Part shown: piece after piece, positions 12,532 through 24,004 of the stretch
Numbering within the stretch: the stretch's first letter is position 1
Layout of the letters: every line of letters starts with the position of its first letter
NCBI GenBank assembly: GCA_036346405.1
Contig: CM070566.1
Location: 18,967,533 to 19,031,532 of the forward strand
Direction of reading: 5' to 3'
Length of the DNA: 64,000 bases
DNA from: Phyllostachys edulis
Taxonomy: Eukaryota; Streptophyta; Magnoliopsida; Poales; Poaceae
Notes under the pieces: generated by a model
Told to the model about the DNA's origin: nothing
Database searches by the model: none
What the model saw: only the letters and a program-made list of their open reading frames with translations
Translations under genes and position numbers: made by a program

Positions 12532-14608
12532 TGTAATATCCCATTTAAAAATAAAAGAAATAAGTGATTAGTACTGAATTTAGATAGAATTAGAACATAA
12601 AAAAATTCAGAATATGGGAGGAGTATTAGAATTCGTGCCTTCGGCCCATAGCTTTTTGGCCCAAGTGGGGAACCGCTTAAGAGGGTGGGGGCATTAAACC
12701 CTATCACTGTAGCACCAGTACTGTAGCGCAGCCACTGTAGCACGCCGAGTACTGTAGCATCACCTCCCCTCCACTGCTGCCGGCCAAGAAGAGGAAGGAA
12801 GAAGGGAAGAAAAGAAGGGAGGAGGAGAAGGATTTCACGGGATTTCACGATCGGCTCCGTGTTCTTCGAGGGTAACGATCTGAAAACTTCTAGATGCCCC
12901 TAAATTTAGTCGTTGTTCTTTCGGTAGATCGTTTGGGCAATGGGAAGATCGATTTCTGTTCTGTCCAGATTCGTCAGGTTTAGGACAGAATGTTGCGGGG
13001 ATGATTAGGGGTATGTAATCTCCGAATTAGAGTTTTGTGTAATTATATAAAATGTAGATTATCGCGTTAGCTTTCCAGAAAGGTCTTGGTCATTAAAATC
13101 GGAGTAGCGAACAAAAAGTTATGGCCTCTGGAAGGCCGCTGTCCAGATTCTAGACGAAGTTGGCAGACTTCGTGTAGTTAGGTCGTTTTCGTGTAGAAAT
13201 TGGTAAAATTAAATATTTGTGTCAACTTGAATATTGTAGGAAATCTTGTTTAGTTTCCAGAACTTATATTATTCATATATGTTCAAGTTGTATAATTAAA
13301 GATATAAAATTGTGAAACGGACTGTTCTGACAGAATTTGGAACGGTCTTCGGGTAAAGGAACGAAATAGAAAACGGTAGAATCAGATTTTCTTCATAACT
13401 AGGAAATTATAGGTTGTTTTGTGAGGATTCCAGAAAGTCTTGGATGGCTAAATTTAGAGTTCGGATGAGTAAGATATGACCGTTTTACTATTGGGACAGC
13501 GGGTAGTGTGTCCGGTAGTTTCGGGTTAAAAAGGGTTGGTTTGGCGTAGGCATGCGATGACGGTTAGAGTAAGGTGTTGGTGCTGTAATGTGAAGGTTTT
13601 GAGATATATTTTGAAATTGTTGTCCAGGGAGTGGGGTCTCGTGTGCATTGTCGCCATTTCGCTCTCAACTGTCACAAGGAAAAGAGGCAAGTGCATGGTA
13701 GCTAGTGTTCATTGGTTGATCATTGTATGCTTTACTATTATATTGCTGTGCTTTTACTTATTTAATTGCAATTAATGTTAATGGTCATTAGTTATTCCTT
13801 ATGGTTGGATATGACATTGTTGGACAATGGTAATGTTGAGAAAACTGTGAATAATTGTGCATTCATAAGCATCATTGCATCTGAAAGGTGATCATGTTGA
13901 TCACAACTCCACGGGAGTGGAGGAGGTCCCCGATCCTTGAGGAGGACGGGCTTGAGAGTGTGTCATCGACGGTGAACACTCATGCTATACCGGTATACGT
14001 AAAAAAAGTGCATGTGGACATGTAGTATATAAATGCATGGAATGAAAGGTAGTTGATGATTGTGTATGTGAATAAAGAAAGAGAATTGAATGATTGAGCA
14101 TGAGAATAAAGAAAAGTGAACAATTGATGTTAATGATGATATTGTGTACTGTTGTTTAAGCAATGTTCATTGTTTATTATTGTACTTGCTGAGTCGTGGA
14201 CTCACTCTTGCTCTAATGTTGTTTTTAGGTGATCGTTGACGACGCTTCACTTGGGAAGGGTACACTGCATACACTCACTTGCCATGAGAAAACTTTGCCT
14301 TAGCATGATGATTATTCCTTTAGGACATGATAGATATTGAATAATTCTAGATGATTGGTTGAAACTCATTTATCCATTCAATAGCATTCGTTTGATTGGT
14401 ATTGCTTGATTCTCGAACTATTATCCTGCTTGCAATCTAGTGTTTAAATATCTGTGCTTGCCATGTCGTTATTTATACGTTATTGTGACCCATGGATGGG
14501 TGTTGGTATTGAATTGCTTGTTGAAATTCATTGTTATTTATTGATAAAATTAGTAGTTGGGGTAGTTTTGGTGGCATTCCGCGCTCACCGTTGTGCCAGG
14601 GTGTTACA
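12532..14608 (+). repeat. 3' LTR of element B
   Basis: 2077 bp. It holds about 118 bp missing from the 5' LTR, made of three imperfect CTGTAGC-containing units (about 12715-12765) and a purine-rich GAAG/GGAGG stretch (12787-12830). The rest pairs with 6243-8205 almost base for base. Confidence 0.85.
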
Positions 14609-15400
14609 TACATTCATCATGATAGGAGTTGTACGAATTAGATCGGTGAGAAAGCCATATAACTATTCTGGTGAGGTTGGTGAGAAAGTTACATGACTAG
14701 TCTGGAGTGCTCTTCATATAAAAAAAAACCTACTTCAGTGAGGACTTCCTGGGAGTGAATGATAGAGTAGTTCACCGACGGGTGATCACTCCGCTGTACC
14801 GGTGTCAGCTGATGGAGTTGTATATGAGCATGAGCATAGTTGAGCATCTGCATACATGAAAAGATAATGATGAGAATTGATCACATGAGATATGACAATG
14901 ACACTTGGACATGCTTATGATATTGTTAATGATTCAATTGAAAGATGAAGTGCTTGTTTATTGTTCTATTTTGTACTTGCTGGGTCATGGACTCACCCTT
15001 GTTTTATTGTTGTTTTTATGTGACCGTTGATAGCGACGTGCATGGGATGGAGTAGCACATGTGCATCACATGCAATTATCACACATACATTATTTATATT
15101 AGAGAGCTTTCATTAAGTCTAGTAATATGATTATTCCCTTTAGGATTGATCCATAGACTTGGTTATTATTGATATTGATGGTTGAGACTTTGTCTGAATT
15201 TTTATTAGCTTGATTTATTATTACTTGTTGTCATCCTCTGTACCGGGAGCATAGTCCCAGCATTCCTTGGGTCCAGGTATCCCAAGTGTTTCTCGGGTGC
15301 GGGTATCCCGAGCGTTTCTCGAGTGTATGTATCTTGAGCGTTTCTCAGGCGCGTGTGACATGAGTGTTTTTGGCGCGTATGACAGAGCTGTGAAAGTTAA
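14609..15400 (+). mobile_element. Older LTR (LTR A), right part
   Basis: Resumes the LTR interrupted at 6242. It keeps the order of landmarks seen in element B's LTRs: an ACGGGTGATCACTC...TACCGGT stretch near 14775-14805, then CTTGCTGGGTCATGGACTCACCCTTG around 14977-15002 (element B: GAGTCGTGGACTCACCC). The normal ...TTACA end is not found, so the 3' end is lost and the right edge is approximate. Confidence 0.5.
15262..15385 (+). repeat. 26-bp tandem repeat, about four units
   Basis: Units start at 15262, 15288, 15314 and 15340, followed by a partial one. Each holds a small inverted repeat such as CTCGGGTGCGGGTATCCCGAG read inward from both ends. It sits in the 3' part of LTR A. Confidence 0.6.
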
Positions 15401-16589
15401 TCTTTTACGTATTTATATTGATAATTTGATTGTCTTGTGACCTGTAATGGGGTTTTTGTTCCATGCATACCTTGCTGGAATTTTGGTTAATTAAGGTTTT
15501 TAATTAGTAGTTAGAATGAGTTAGGTGATATTCTGGTAAAACATATATTTTTTTAATTTAGTTTCATAAACTTGGGTACACTTATTCATTTTACATGCAA
15601 TTAAGCTTGTCTTTAAAACTTTAATAAATCATGTTTAGTAAACTAATCATTTAAAATCCAATATATTAATGGTAAAACTTTTTTTAACCTTAGAACAACA
15701 TGTATAAACAACAATAACTAAACAAATTAAATTATGGTAACCTAAATTAGCAATAGGTTAAAAAAAAGTTATAAGCTAATATAGTTTATTGTCAGGATCA
15801 TGATCCTACCCGATCCTGAGTACTATCCTAACAATCATACTCGATTCTATGCGATCATACCTTTAGGATCACGATTCTATGATATTCTGATTTATATACC
15901 AGTTAGTGTCATTTTAGTCCGTACGAATCCGTGTCACGATCTTGACAACCTTGATCACAATCAGTTTCATGTCTTGGAGTACCCCAGCAAGGTTCGGAAT
16001 GTTGGCGAGAGAACTGGTTGGTTTCTCACCACCCACTAGCCGGTTTTATGCATACTAACCACCCCCGATGCTCATGTTAGGTGGAATGTGTATATTATTT
16101 ATTACCAAGATTGCACCAAAAATAAAATATTAGAAAATTTAAATCTAAAATTTAGCACCAAAAAAAAAAAACGGAAACTACCTGAAAAGCAGTGCGCTTG
16201 TGTCCATGCCATGCATTTTTGTGTGTGTGTGTGTGTTTTGTCAATAACTCTATCAACTGTCACGTAATGTCCATGGTAAGTGAATCACTGCAATATAATG
16301 CCACCTTTTCAATGACAGCGAAATGTGTGCAAATTGGGAAAGGGTAAAAAATATCATCTTGCTCAGCAAACAAATTGCAGAGTGGACATAAGGATTTGCA
16401 ATATGTATGATACCCTCGAATCTTCTAATAAAAATAAATTAGATTCTCCACTCAAGTGTAGTGTCCAACTTTGAACTTCCTCTCTGTGCATGTAAAGTGA
16501 TAAGTGGTAAAACTGAAACTGTATCAAGAATTCAAGATATGGGGTGTCAACAGTAGGCAAATAGGATGCCAATTCTGTATGGTGCCATA
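15401..16589. other. hAT-like remainder and intergenic sequence
   Basis: 15401 to 15953 is the rest of the outer hAT-like element, including repeated GATC-rich words near its right end. 15962-16589 has no recognised gene. A short (GT)n tract lies at 16221-16235. Confidence 0.4.
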
Positions 16590-17516
16590 TGAGGGTGGAA
16601 AAAACCCGTAACTCGCGAGCAAGCTCGGCTCGTTAATGACTCAGTTCGAGCTTGGTCCCTTAACGAGCCGAACCGAGCTGGCAATTTAGCTTATTTTCTT
16701 AACGAGCCAAGTTCGAGCTGGCTCGCAAGTTGCTCGTTTAGCTTGTTAAGAAAATCAGGACCAGCCCACTATGCACAGTGCCGTAGACCTGTAGTGCGCT
16801 ATGCTTCCCATCGTTCGCTTCTGCTATTCTGCACATTGGCGCCTCGGATTCCCTGCTCGATGGCCGGCTTCCCCCTTAATCGTGTCCCTCCTCACCTCCT
16901 CGCCCCACCGCTTGCCGCTGCCTATCTCCTTGGCGCCGCCTCGGTGCCCGCCTTGACCATCCCGCCGCTTTTCTCCCACATCCATCTTCCAGGTAACGCC
17001 TCCCGCTTGAACTCAAAGCGACACGCCCTCTCCCGCCCCAACTCAAGTCAAGGCCAGTCGGAAATGGCTTATGGAAATGGCGATGTTGAGACTTGCAGAA
17101 GATATTTGCTAGGAGTGGGAGACATGGATAGTTGTTGTATGCTGATGATGTTTGTGCCAAATCAAAAGCATTTGTTTTGTTGAAGTGGCTAATTTTGTTG
17201 TAAATTCCTTTTTCAATGTTGTACATTAGCCTTTTGCAGACTGCAGTTGTGCTGACAAGGATGCTATCTGCTGGATGATGTTACTATGTTACTTGTGCAT
17301 TCATTCATTCATCTGATGCGATTAAAGATGTATATGTTTGGAAGAAATACTGTACTGTGTAGAATGGCAATTGCAATGAAAACAATGACTTTTGGTTGTG
17401 AATTCAATAACAAGCCTAACGAGCCGAGCCAAGCTTTTAAACAAGTCGAGCCGAGCTTGCTATTCTGCTCGTTAGCTTAACAAGCCGAGCCGAGCCGAGC
17501 TCATTATCCACCCCTA
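16590..17516. mobile_element. hAT-type non-autonomous element with subterminal repeats
   Basis: Flanked by a perfect 8-bp target duplication GTGCCATA (16582-16589 and 17517-17524). Ends are TGAGGGTGG on the left and CCACCCCTA on the right. Subterminal regions are packed with GAGCCGAGC/GCTCGGCTCG words on both sides (16614-16745 and 17415-17500), the usual arrangement of transposase-binding sites. No transposase is encoded. The middle is a GC-rich insert with an open frame. Confidence 0.75.
16743..17183 (+). CDS. GC-rich open frame inside the hAT element; possible captured exon
   Basis: I do not recognise this 146-codon frame. Composition changes sharply at about 16750, from the GAGCCGAGC arrays to C-rich DNA with strong third-position C/G. 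An internal ATG at 16860 (MAGFPLNRV...) starts a hydrophobic, Pro/Ala/Leu-rich stretch of about 45 residues ending near CTTCCAGGTAACG at 16987-16999, which looks like an exon-intron boundary. hAT elements can carry host gene pieces, so a captured 5' exon is plausible but unproven. Beyond about 17045 the sequence turns AT-rich and looks non-coding. Confidence 0.25.
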   Translation: MLRKSGPAHYAQCRRPVVRYASHRSLLLFCTLAPRIPCSMAGFPLNRVPPHLLAPPLAAAYLLGAASVPALTIPPLFSHIHLPGNASRLNSKRHALSRPNSSQGQSEMAYGNGDVETCRRYLLGVGDMDSCCMLMMFVPNQKHLFC

Positions 17517-17649
17517 GTGCCATACGACGAAGAAATTTGGTCAGATGACGCCAACATATATAGACCTCAATATACTTTCCTTTGTATTTTGTTTAAGAGG
17601 CTTTACAATTTTCTCTATTGGCCTTTAACAAACATTTGTAAAGCACAAT

Positions 17650-19605
17650 TGTAACACCTCGACCCAACACTGAGTCCGGAAGGCCACTAAATTACCTCAA
17701 CGATCAATTTAAATCACATATTATATTAAATTCTAGCAAGCACATAATGAATAAAATCTCGTCCATGGGACAACATATGAAATAATAAAGACATCTGAAC
17801 TATTTAATGATCAACACAGTAGATAGTAATACTAAATAGGGAACCGAATAGAGGATAAACAAGCTAATGAATGAACAGTCAACTAATAACTATCACCTAA
17901 GCCTAATCAATAATTATCAAGTCCTAGAAGGAATTATTCATCACATCAAAATAAACGTTCACATAACCAATTAATTCATTTGAGTGAAAAAAGTTCGATT
18001 GTCCATGTGTGCTAGCCATCCCCATGTGACATGCTGTCAACGACCACCTAAAGTAACAAAATAAACAAGGGTGAGTCCACGACTCAGCAAGCACTAGATA
18101 CAAAGGTAAAAACATAAGCTCGTTAACAATCGATGCATTATCAAAATCTCATCATTCGCATTCTCATTCTCAACAATATAATTCTCATATGTGCAAATGC
18201 TATGATGCACTTCTTTCAGCTGATACCAGTATAGCGAAGTGTTCACCGATCGGTGACACTTTTCTCCCCACCTTCTTGAGGGTGGGGGTCTCTACTTCTG
18301 TAGGATTTTAACATGGAACACGCCGGATTAGCCATAAACATGGCAGTACTCACCGTCCTGGCCCTTATGGAAGTGAATGAAGCAACAGTTCATTAAACAT
18401 TACTATTCTCACCATGTCATCCCATGGTAGTTGCGTCAATATCACAATATAACTTTTTTTCATCAATATTACCATGGCAAATATTTAAATTAACATAATA
18501 TAAATAAATTTCATGGCAAATAAACCAACATGACAACAGCAACCACCTGTTGTTTACCATTATACCAAGCACTTGCCTCTTCAGCTTCTAGGAGCCGGAT
18601 GATGCAAAGGCGGTACGACGCTTGAGGCAACACTCCCTAGACAACGAATTGACACACATTCAAAAACATGCCAAACACAGTACCAAAACATTACATAATT
18701 CGCCCTAGCATGATTACACAAAAACGATCCAAATAATTTAATTCTACCGATCGACATACCTATTGTATCAGTAATAAAAATGCTCTAACATTCACATCTG
18801 AACACCAAATCCAGCAAACTAAGACTTTCTGGAATCCTCAAGAAAAAACCTACAACTTACTAGTTATGATGAACCTCTAATTCTAAAATTCTAAAGCCTA
18901 CCCTGAAGAAAGTCCCAAAATCTGTCAGGACAGTCCACTTCATAATTTTATATCTTTAATTCTAAAACTTAGAAAATATATGAACAATATCAGTTCTAAG
19001 AACTACACAAAATTTTCTAAATTATTCAAGTTACCACCAAATTTTAATTCTGCCATTTGCTATAAGAAACTGACTCATCTTCACAACGTCTGCCAACTAC
19101 GTCCAAATTCTGGACAACAACCTACTCGAGGCCGTAACTTTCTGCTCGCTACTCCAATTCTAATGATCCAGACCTTCCTGAAAAGATAACGAGATTATCT
19201 AACTTTTCTCTAATTAGATCAATCTCTGAATTCGAGCGTAATTATCTCGAATCGCCCCTGTAAGGTTCTACGTCTAACCTCGGTGAACCAGGGCAAGCTG
19301 AAAATTAAACATTCCCTAAGCAAAACGATCTACGATCTTGATAGTGACTAAATCATGGCAAATCCTAGGGATTAACAAGTGTTACCCTTAAAGATCACGA
19401 AAACCCCGCAAAAATCCTCTCTTCTTTTCTTCTTCTTCTCCTTCCCTCCTCCCTTCCTTTCTTCTTGCTGGCCAAACCCTGTTGTCCTCCTCTCCTTGTT
19501 CCCTCTTGTGGCCAGATTTTCCACTTTTTGTGAAACACCCTATTTTATTCTTTTAATTCCCTCTCTACTTCATTTAATCCTCCTAATGCGATTCGAGATA
19601 TTACA
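17650..19605 (-). mobile_element. Solo LTR, same broad family as elements A and B
   Basis: On the minus strand it runs from TGTAATATCTCG (19605) to GGTGTTACA (17650), 1956 bp, close to element B's 1963-bp LTR. It holds the family landmark CAAGGGTGAGTCCACGACTC at about 18067-18086 (reverse of the element B motif). Flanks ACAAT (17645-17649) and ACAAC (19606-19610) form a target duplication with one change. No primer site, interior or second LTR adjoins, as expected for a solo LTR left by LTR-LTR recombination. Confidence 0.75.
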
Positions 19606-22600
19606 ACAACTAACTCAAGAGAATCACAAAAATAACCTGATTATGTATTTTTTTTTTCAATACTCTTGGTATGGGAGGTTTAAGATACCAATCCTAGCTA
19701 GCTAGCTACTCTGTCCAAATGGTCAATATGAGGATGATTTGAGTCTTACTTCTTGGGCTAAATTTCCACAGAAATTTAGTCGATTCCACCATGGATGCGA
19801 GGATATGCAAACAGGCCCTGGAATACAGAGAAAACTTGATCACTCAAAGTGCGGCCTATCGACATAAGATGCACACCATCCATGATAGTCTCTTCAATGT
19901 ACTAACATGATAGGTTTTGCTCGAAAAGTAGGGAACATAAGCTAAACCAAACTAGGAAACAAATTCATTATCACATTTTGCAAGAGCTTGCATGTTTTGT
20001 GTCCATGTCTCCGAACACTTGCACATAACATCAACATCTTGTAATTACTGATTGAGAATACGGTGTGGTACTTAGGTATGAAATATCTACTTACATCAAC
20101 CATATTCATTGTTCTCCAAAAATCATCCACGTTATTAAGCAAGTGTGCTATGTATGGTGTGCCTGAGTTGCTACAATCTAATAATAAGGTTGCTAGAATA
20201 TAGTTAGTAATCGATCGTATCTTTATACTGAAGCAACCATGCTATTAAAAGATGGGTATAAGAATCTATTTTACACCCAAAAAATGCATAATTAAGTCAG
20301 CTCTTTCGTAATTAGTTACAGGCTAATGTGTTATGTGTGCCACTCTTTGTTGGATGACAATATCAGAGAGGAAAATGGAACTCTGCTAAGCCAGGAAAGC
20401 GACTAAAAGCATCCATGGATGGTGATGAACAAAATTCTTCCCTGCCATGATGCATGCTAGCTTAGGTTATCTATGCAAGAGAGAAAGGACAGCAAAACTG
20501 CACTTGGATCTGATGGCGAAAAAGAAATGGATGTGCTCAATGTCCAAAGGAAATAGAAGCAAGCATTTCAAAAGCAATTTTAGCTTAGTCTCAAGACATA
20601 ATCACACCTTGGAATATTCTCAAGACCAAGACCACTACCAGCATGTCAATGTTAAGTTCCATCACTTTGGCTTGTTACTTTGTTTAACTACAAGCTTAAG
20701 ATAGCTTGTGCTTGTCCTTGTTTTGCCTTGTCCCCTAGATGCAAATGCTTGATCCTGCCTGTACTCTCTCTGACCAAACCTATGAGCATACTGAAAACTG
20801 TTTTAGAACATAAGTAATGTCGTCATGATAAAGTGAGTTTAAGTGATCAGCAGAACATTTGAAAGAATAATTGTAGTAGGGTACAGGGGTTAGAACATGT
20901 CAATGGCCTTATTTTCCATTGAACTTATATCCATTGTGATCCACATACTAAGAAATTACTAATTGCATTTGAAAGATATATCGGAACAACTGTGGTACTA
21001 ATATATTTTCTTATGCAATTTCAAAGACTTTCCCACCTTCCTCTACTCTACCCAATTGGAATGAGATGGGAATGGATTTTTTACATAAAGTAATTTTATC
21101 ACAGTCATCTCAAGGATTTAGTTGTTGATGGGTTTTAATTAAAATGTGAAACGTCTGGGGCCCATCTTAGCACCTTGAGAAGAATCCAGGCATAAAGGAT
21201 GGGATATTTGCCTATTGGGGTTGGAGGGATGTCTTTATGCTTTGTGTCAAGATCATGCATGCGCATCCAGCATCTATTATGTACAAAAGATCATGAAAAA
21301 AAAGCATGTATAGATCAGATTGTTGGACGGAAATGCAAACGTACCATAACACAAAATAGAATATTAATCTTAGATGTCATCCTAGTAGAAATAACTTGAA
21401 TTTTAGTTAGTACAGTTGTAGAAGCTGTTGTGCATGTTCATAGTTATACTTCTCAATCAAATTCCTTAGCTGCTTATTGTTTCTGGTGCAGTGTTTCTGC
21501 TGTCCTAATCATACAACTAACCAGCCCCAACAACAATAGCTTTAGCAATTTTCGAATCAAAGAGAAACAAAAAGGGAATCTAGACGATATAGTAAGTGGT
21601 GCTAATTATGTCACTGGTCGACTATTGTGGAATCATATATGCATGCGTACAAGAAGCCAGCTACACCCACCAACACCACATGTACGCCTGTAATAATCAG
21701 CAAAAAGAGATACAAAAGAGAGGCTTCAGTTAAACAACATTTCCCCTAAGTGTGTTAGGCTTAAAAAGATGCATTCATTGTGTCTAGTGCAACAATTGGA
21801 TAAAGATGAACCCAAGTTGTGGGGCTCTTACCTTTGCCCATGGTATGCTAAGTGGCGTCGTTGCATAGCTCTTCAAGTCAACCACAATCTGAGTTTTTCT
21901 TTCCAAAAATTATTTTTAAACTTCTTTCCTTGTACAATTTTTTCATCTCACTAGGGCATCAGAGTCTACTAGGAGGTACAGTCATCTCCACTCAGACAGC
22001 AAGAAAATAGAAGATTTAAAGGGAGAAGGGAAAGTTGTTGGGAAACAATAGATTGTTGCCGACCATGAGCACTTGTGGTAACAACATATTGCTTTGGTCA
22101 CTACTCACTACCGGAGGTCATTCTTTGGTCTCCGAGCACCCCAAAAGTATAGCAATATGTGCAGTTTTTTTCTTTCTTAGAAGCCTTACTTCATTCATGT
22201 GTTGAGAGGCACCAGATTACGGCTTTCTTCCGATGGACAGATGTGTATGTGGGAATATTTAGACTTAAGTGCATGCCTGCTACGGACTTGTGTCCTCTGA
22301 GCGTTTATAAAGTGGTTTGTTAGATAAGTTTTAAGAGCTTTTGTTCTAGTTTTTCATATAAAGTAGACTTGGGAGGCATTTTTGAGAGGAGTGCACTACG
22401 GGGCAGATCTCTGCTGCCCTGGGCACTGGTATGCTGTTATGCGCTGACACAAAAATACTTCTAATGCAATTAATTGTCAAAGCTCACAAGGTTTCATAAA
22501 TAAGTACACAAAAGGCACTGATGAAAAGCGACATTCTTTTTTGACTAGAGGGACAAATTTTTGTAACACTTACTAACATATAGATCTCCATATTTTACAT

Positions 22601-23830
22601 AGTAAAAATTCCACCAAAGGTCGCTAAATTTGTTGCAATATGCTACTTAGGTCTCTAAACATAAAATTTTACTTAGCAAGTCCCCAAACTTGCAAACTGT
22701 CTCTCCATGGTCATTTAGCTTTTTTATTAGCTGAAAGTATTGGTGTTTGAGTTGAATGATAAGACATAAGGGTGGTGTGAATTATCAAATAACCCCCACA
22801 TTGCAACATAGCCCTAGACCATCCATCTAAATGATCACATCAGTTTCGCACCTCTGCCTCAATGGCACATCAGCATTTTTAGCTAATTAAAAAAAAAACT
22901 GAAATGACCTAAGTTATACAAGTTGTAATCTTACAGAACTGCCAAATTAATTTTCAAATACAAGGACCCCAATGTAGCAGAGTTTAAGAATATCTGATGC
23001 AATACTTTCTTCAAGACTTCAAGTTATATGTTATGGATGAGATCTAAGGATTTTTTTAGCCACATGTCACCATATAATTTGTGCTACAGGAAAAAAATAT
23101 CATTCACTGCATATGTGTGTGACAAATGTTTGTCAGACATCGATTTTTGGTTTTTTTTTAAGCACAAACCATGTGGTGGCATGCAGCTAAAACCATTTGA
23201 TCTGATCATTAGTTGATGTTTTGTCTTAAAATTCCGTTTGTTTGGTCATGAAATCCCATTGATCCCAACAAAGTACCAGCTCACTCACTCATCTTGCAGA
23301 AGAGGGTACTTGCATCACTTGTCTTAAAGACAATCTAGATCTGAAACAAACAAGTGGCAACCAGTTCTGATATACTTGAACGGGACCTAAATCCCCAAAA
23401 GTTTCCTCTAACCCCACATGCGTGTTTCATCCAATGTTGACGGATTGCACAAATTTATTCTCAAAAGAATTCTGAAAAGTGTCCAGTTTACTTGCTTCTG
23501 GTTTTGCACAAATTTGACTCCTGAACCTTGAATAACTTATTAGTTTTATCTTTGTTTTAAAAAAAGCTGCAACTACTGCAAAAAGCGGTTGGTTTGCATG
23601 TTCTCCTGCCCATCAGAAATCTTGTTAACAGATGGCAACTAGCTAGTTACAGTTAGTTTTTGGAACCTGGTCAAATCAAAGAAATTTTGAATTTAAGGTA
23701 AAAAGTTCTTTCGGAACAATGCAATAATGGACACGATGATCTTGTAGATTGACAAAGTAATTGACTCACTAGTTACATATGGAGCCTGGACTCATGGAAT
23801 GATGCTGGCAAACCATGGTTAGATGGCAGG
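19606..23830. other. No gene recognised
   Basis: About 4.2 kb of AT-rich sequence with only short frames (62-87 codons) and no domain, splice pattern or repeat terminus I can support. A MITE-like stretch may lie around 22560-22985, where phrases such as GGTCGCTAAATTTG and GGTCTCTAAACAT recur, but its ends could not be placed. Confidence 0.35.
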
Positions 23831-24004
23831 TTAATTTGGCGGGCCCTCGCATGTCTGGAGAGTGAAGAGCGTGATTAGGCAGAGCAACAAGATGATCAGA
23901 ACGACCAGTGACTGATAGAACATCATGTGACCAAACCACCAAAAGCCACCCTTTTTGTCAATCAAAGCCTTGTGAACTGGTGGAGAGCACAACTTTGTGG
24001 ATGA
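23831..24004 (-). CDS. Short open frame with one membrane-like segment (possible terminal exon remnant)
   Basis: Not recognised. The minus frame is open for 57 codons before TAA at 23833-23831. It contains an aromatic stretch GGFWWFGHMMFYQ followed by about 20 hydrophobic residues (LVVLIILLLCLITLF) and a short tail TCEGPPN. The order of aromatic patch, membrane helix and short polar tail looks like a protein C-terminus, and the frame is bounded upstream by a stop at 24007-24005. It could be the last exon of a decayed gene or chance. Confidence 0.2.
   Translation of the reverse strand, partial: SSTKLCSPPVHKALIDKKGGFWWFGHMMFYQSLVVLIILLLCLITLFTLQTCEGPPN

Larger units (their letters stand above)
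6243..14608 (+). mobile_element. Complete non-autonomous LTR retrotransposon (element B)
   Basis: Two near-identical LTRs (6243-8205 and 12532-14608) bound a 4.3-kb interior. The LTRs start TGTAATATCC and end GGTGTTACA. The 5' LTR is followed by TTGGTATCAGAGC, the plant initiator-Met-tRNA primer site. A purine tract (AAGGGGGTTAGAA) directly precedes the 3' LTR. Flanking pentamers are TACAA (left) and TACAT (right), a target duplication with one change. The interior has no frame above about 110 codons and no gag, protease, RT or integrase motif, so the element probably depended on proteins from another element. High LTR identity suggests a fairly recent insertion. Confidence 0.85.
4171..15953. 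mobile_element. hAT-like element split by nested LTR insertions
   Basis: A perfect 8-bp direct repeat ATCACAAT lies at 4163-4170 and 15954-15961. Immediately inside are inverted ends: AAGGTTGTCAGGATTGTGA on the left (from 4172) and, reversed, AAGGTTGTCAAGATCGTGA on the right (15934-15952), differing at two of 19 positions. An 8-bp duplication with short inverted ends fits hAT. Only about 50 bp (4171-4220) and roughly 550 bp (about 15400-15953) belong to this element; the rest is inserted LTR retrotransposon. No transposase is seen, so it is non-autonomous. Confidence 0.6.

Noticed and set aside
14630..14650. AGATCGG as the far side of a target duplication for LTR A (left flank ATCGG at 4216-4220)
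   Set aside because: LTR-type sequence continues well past this point and no TTACA end precedes it, so the match is probably chance.
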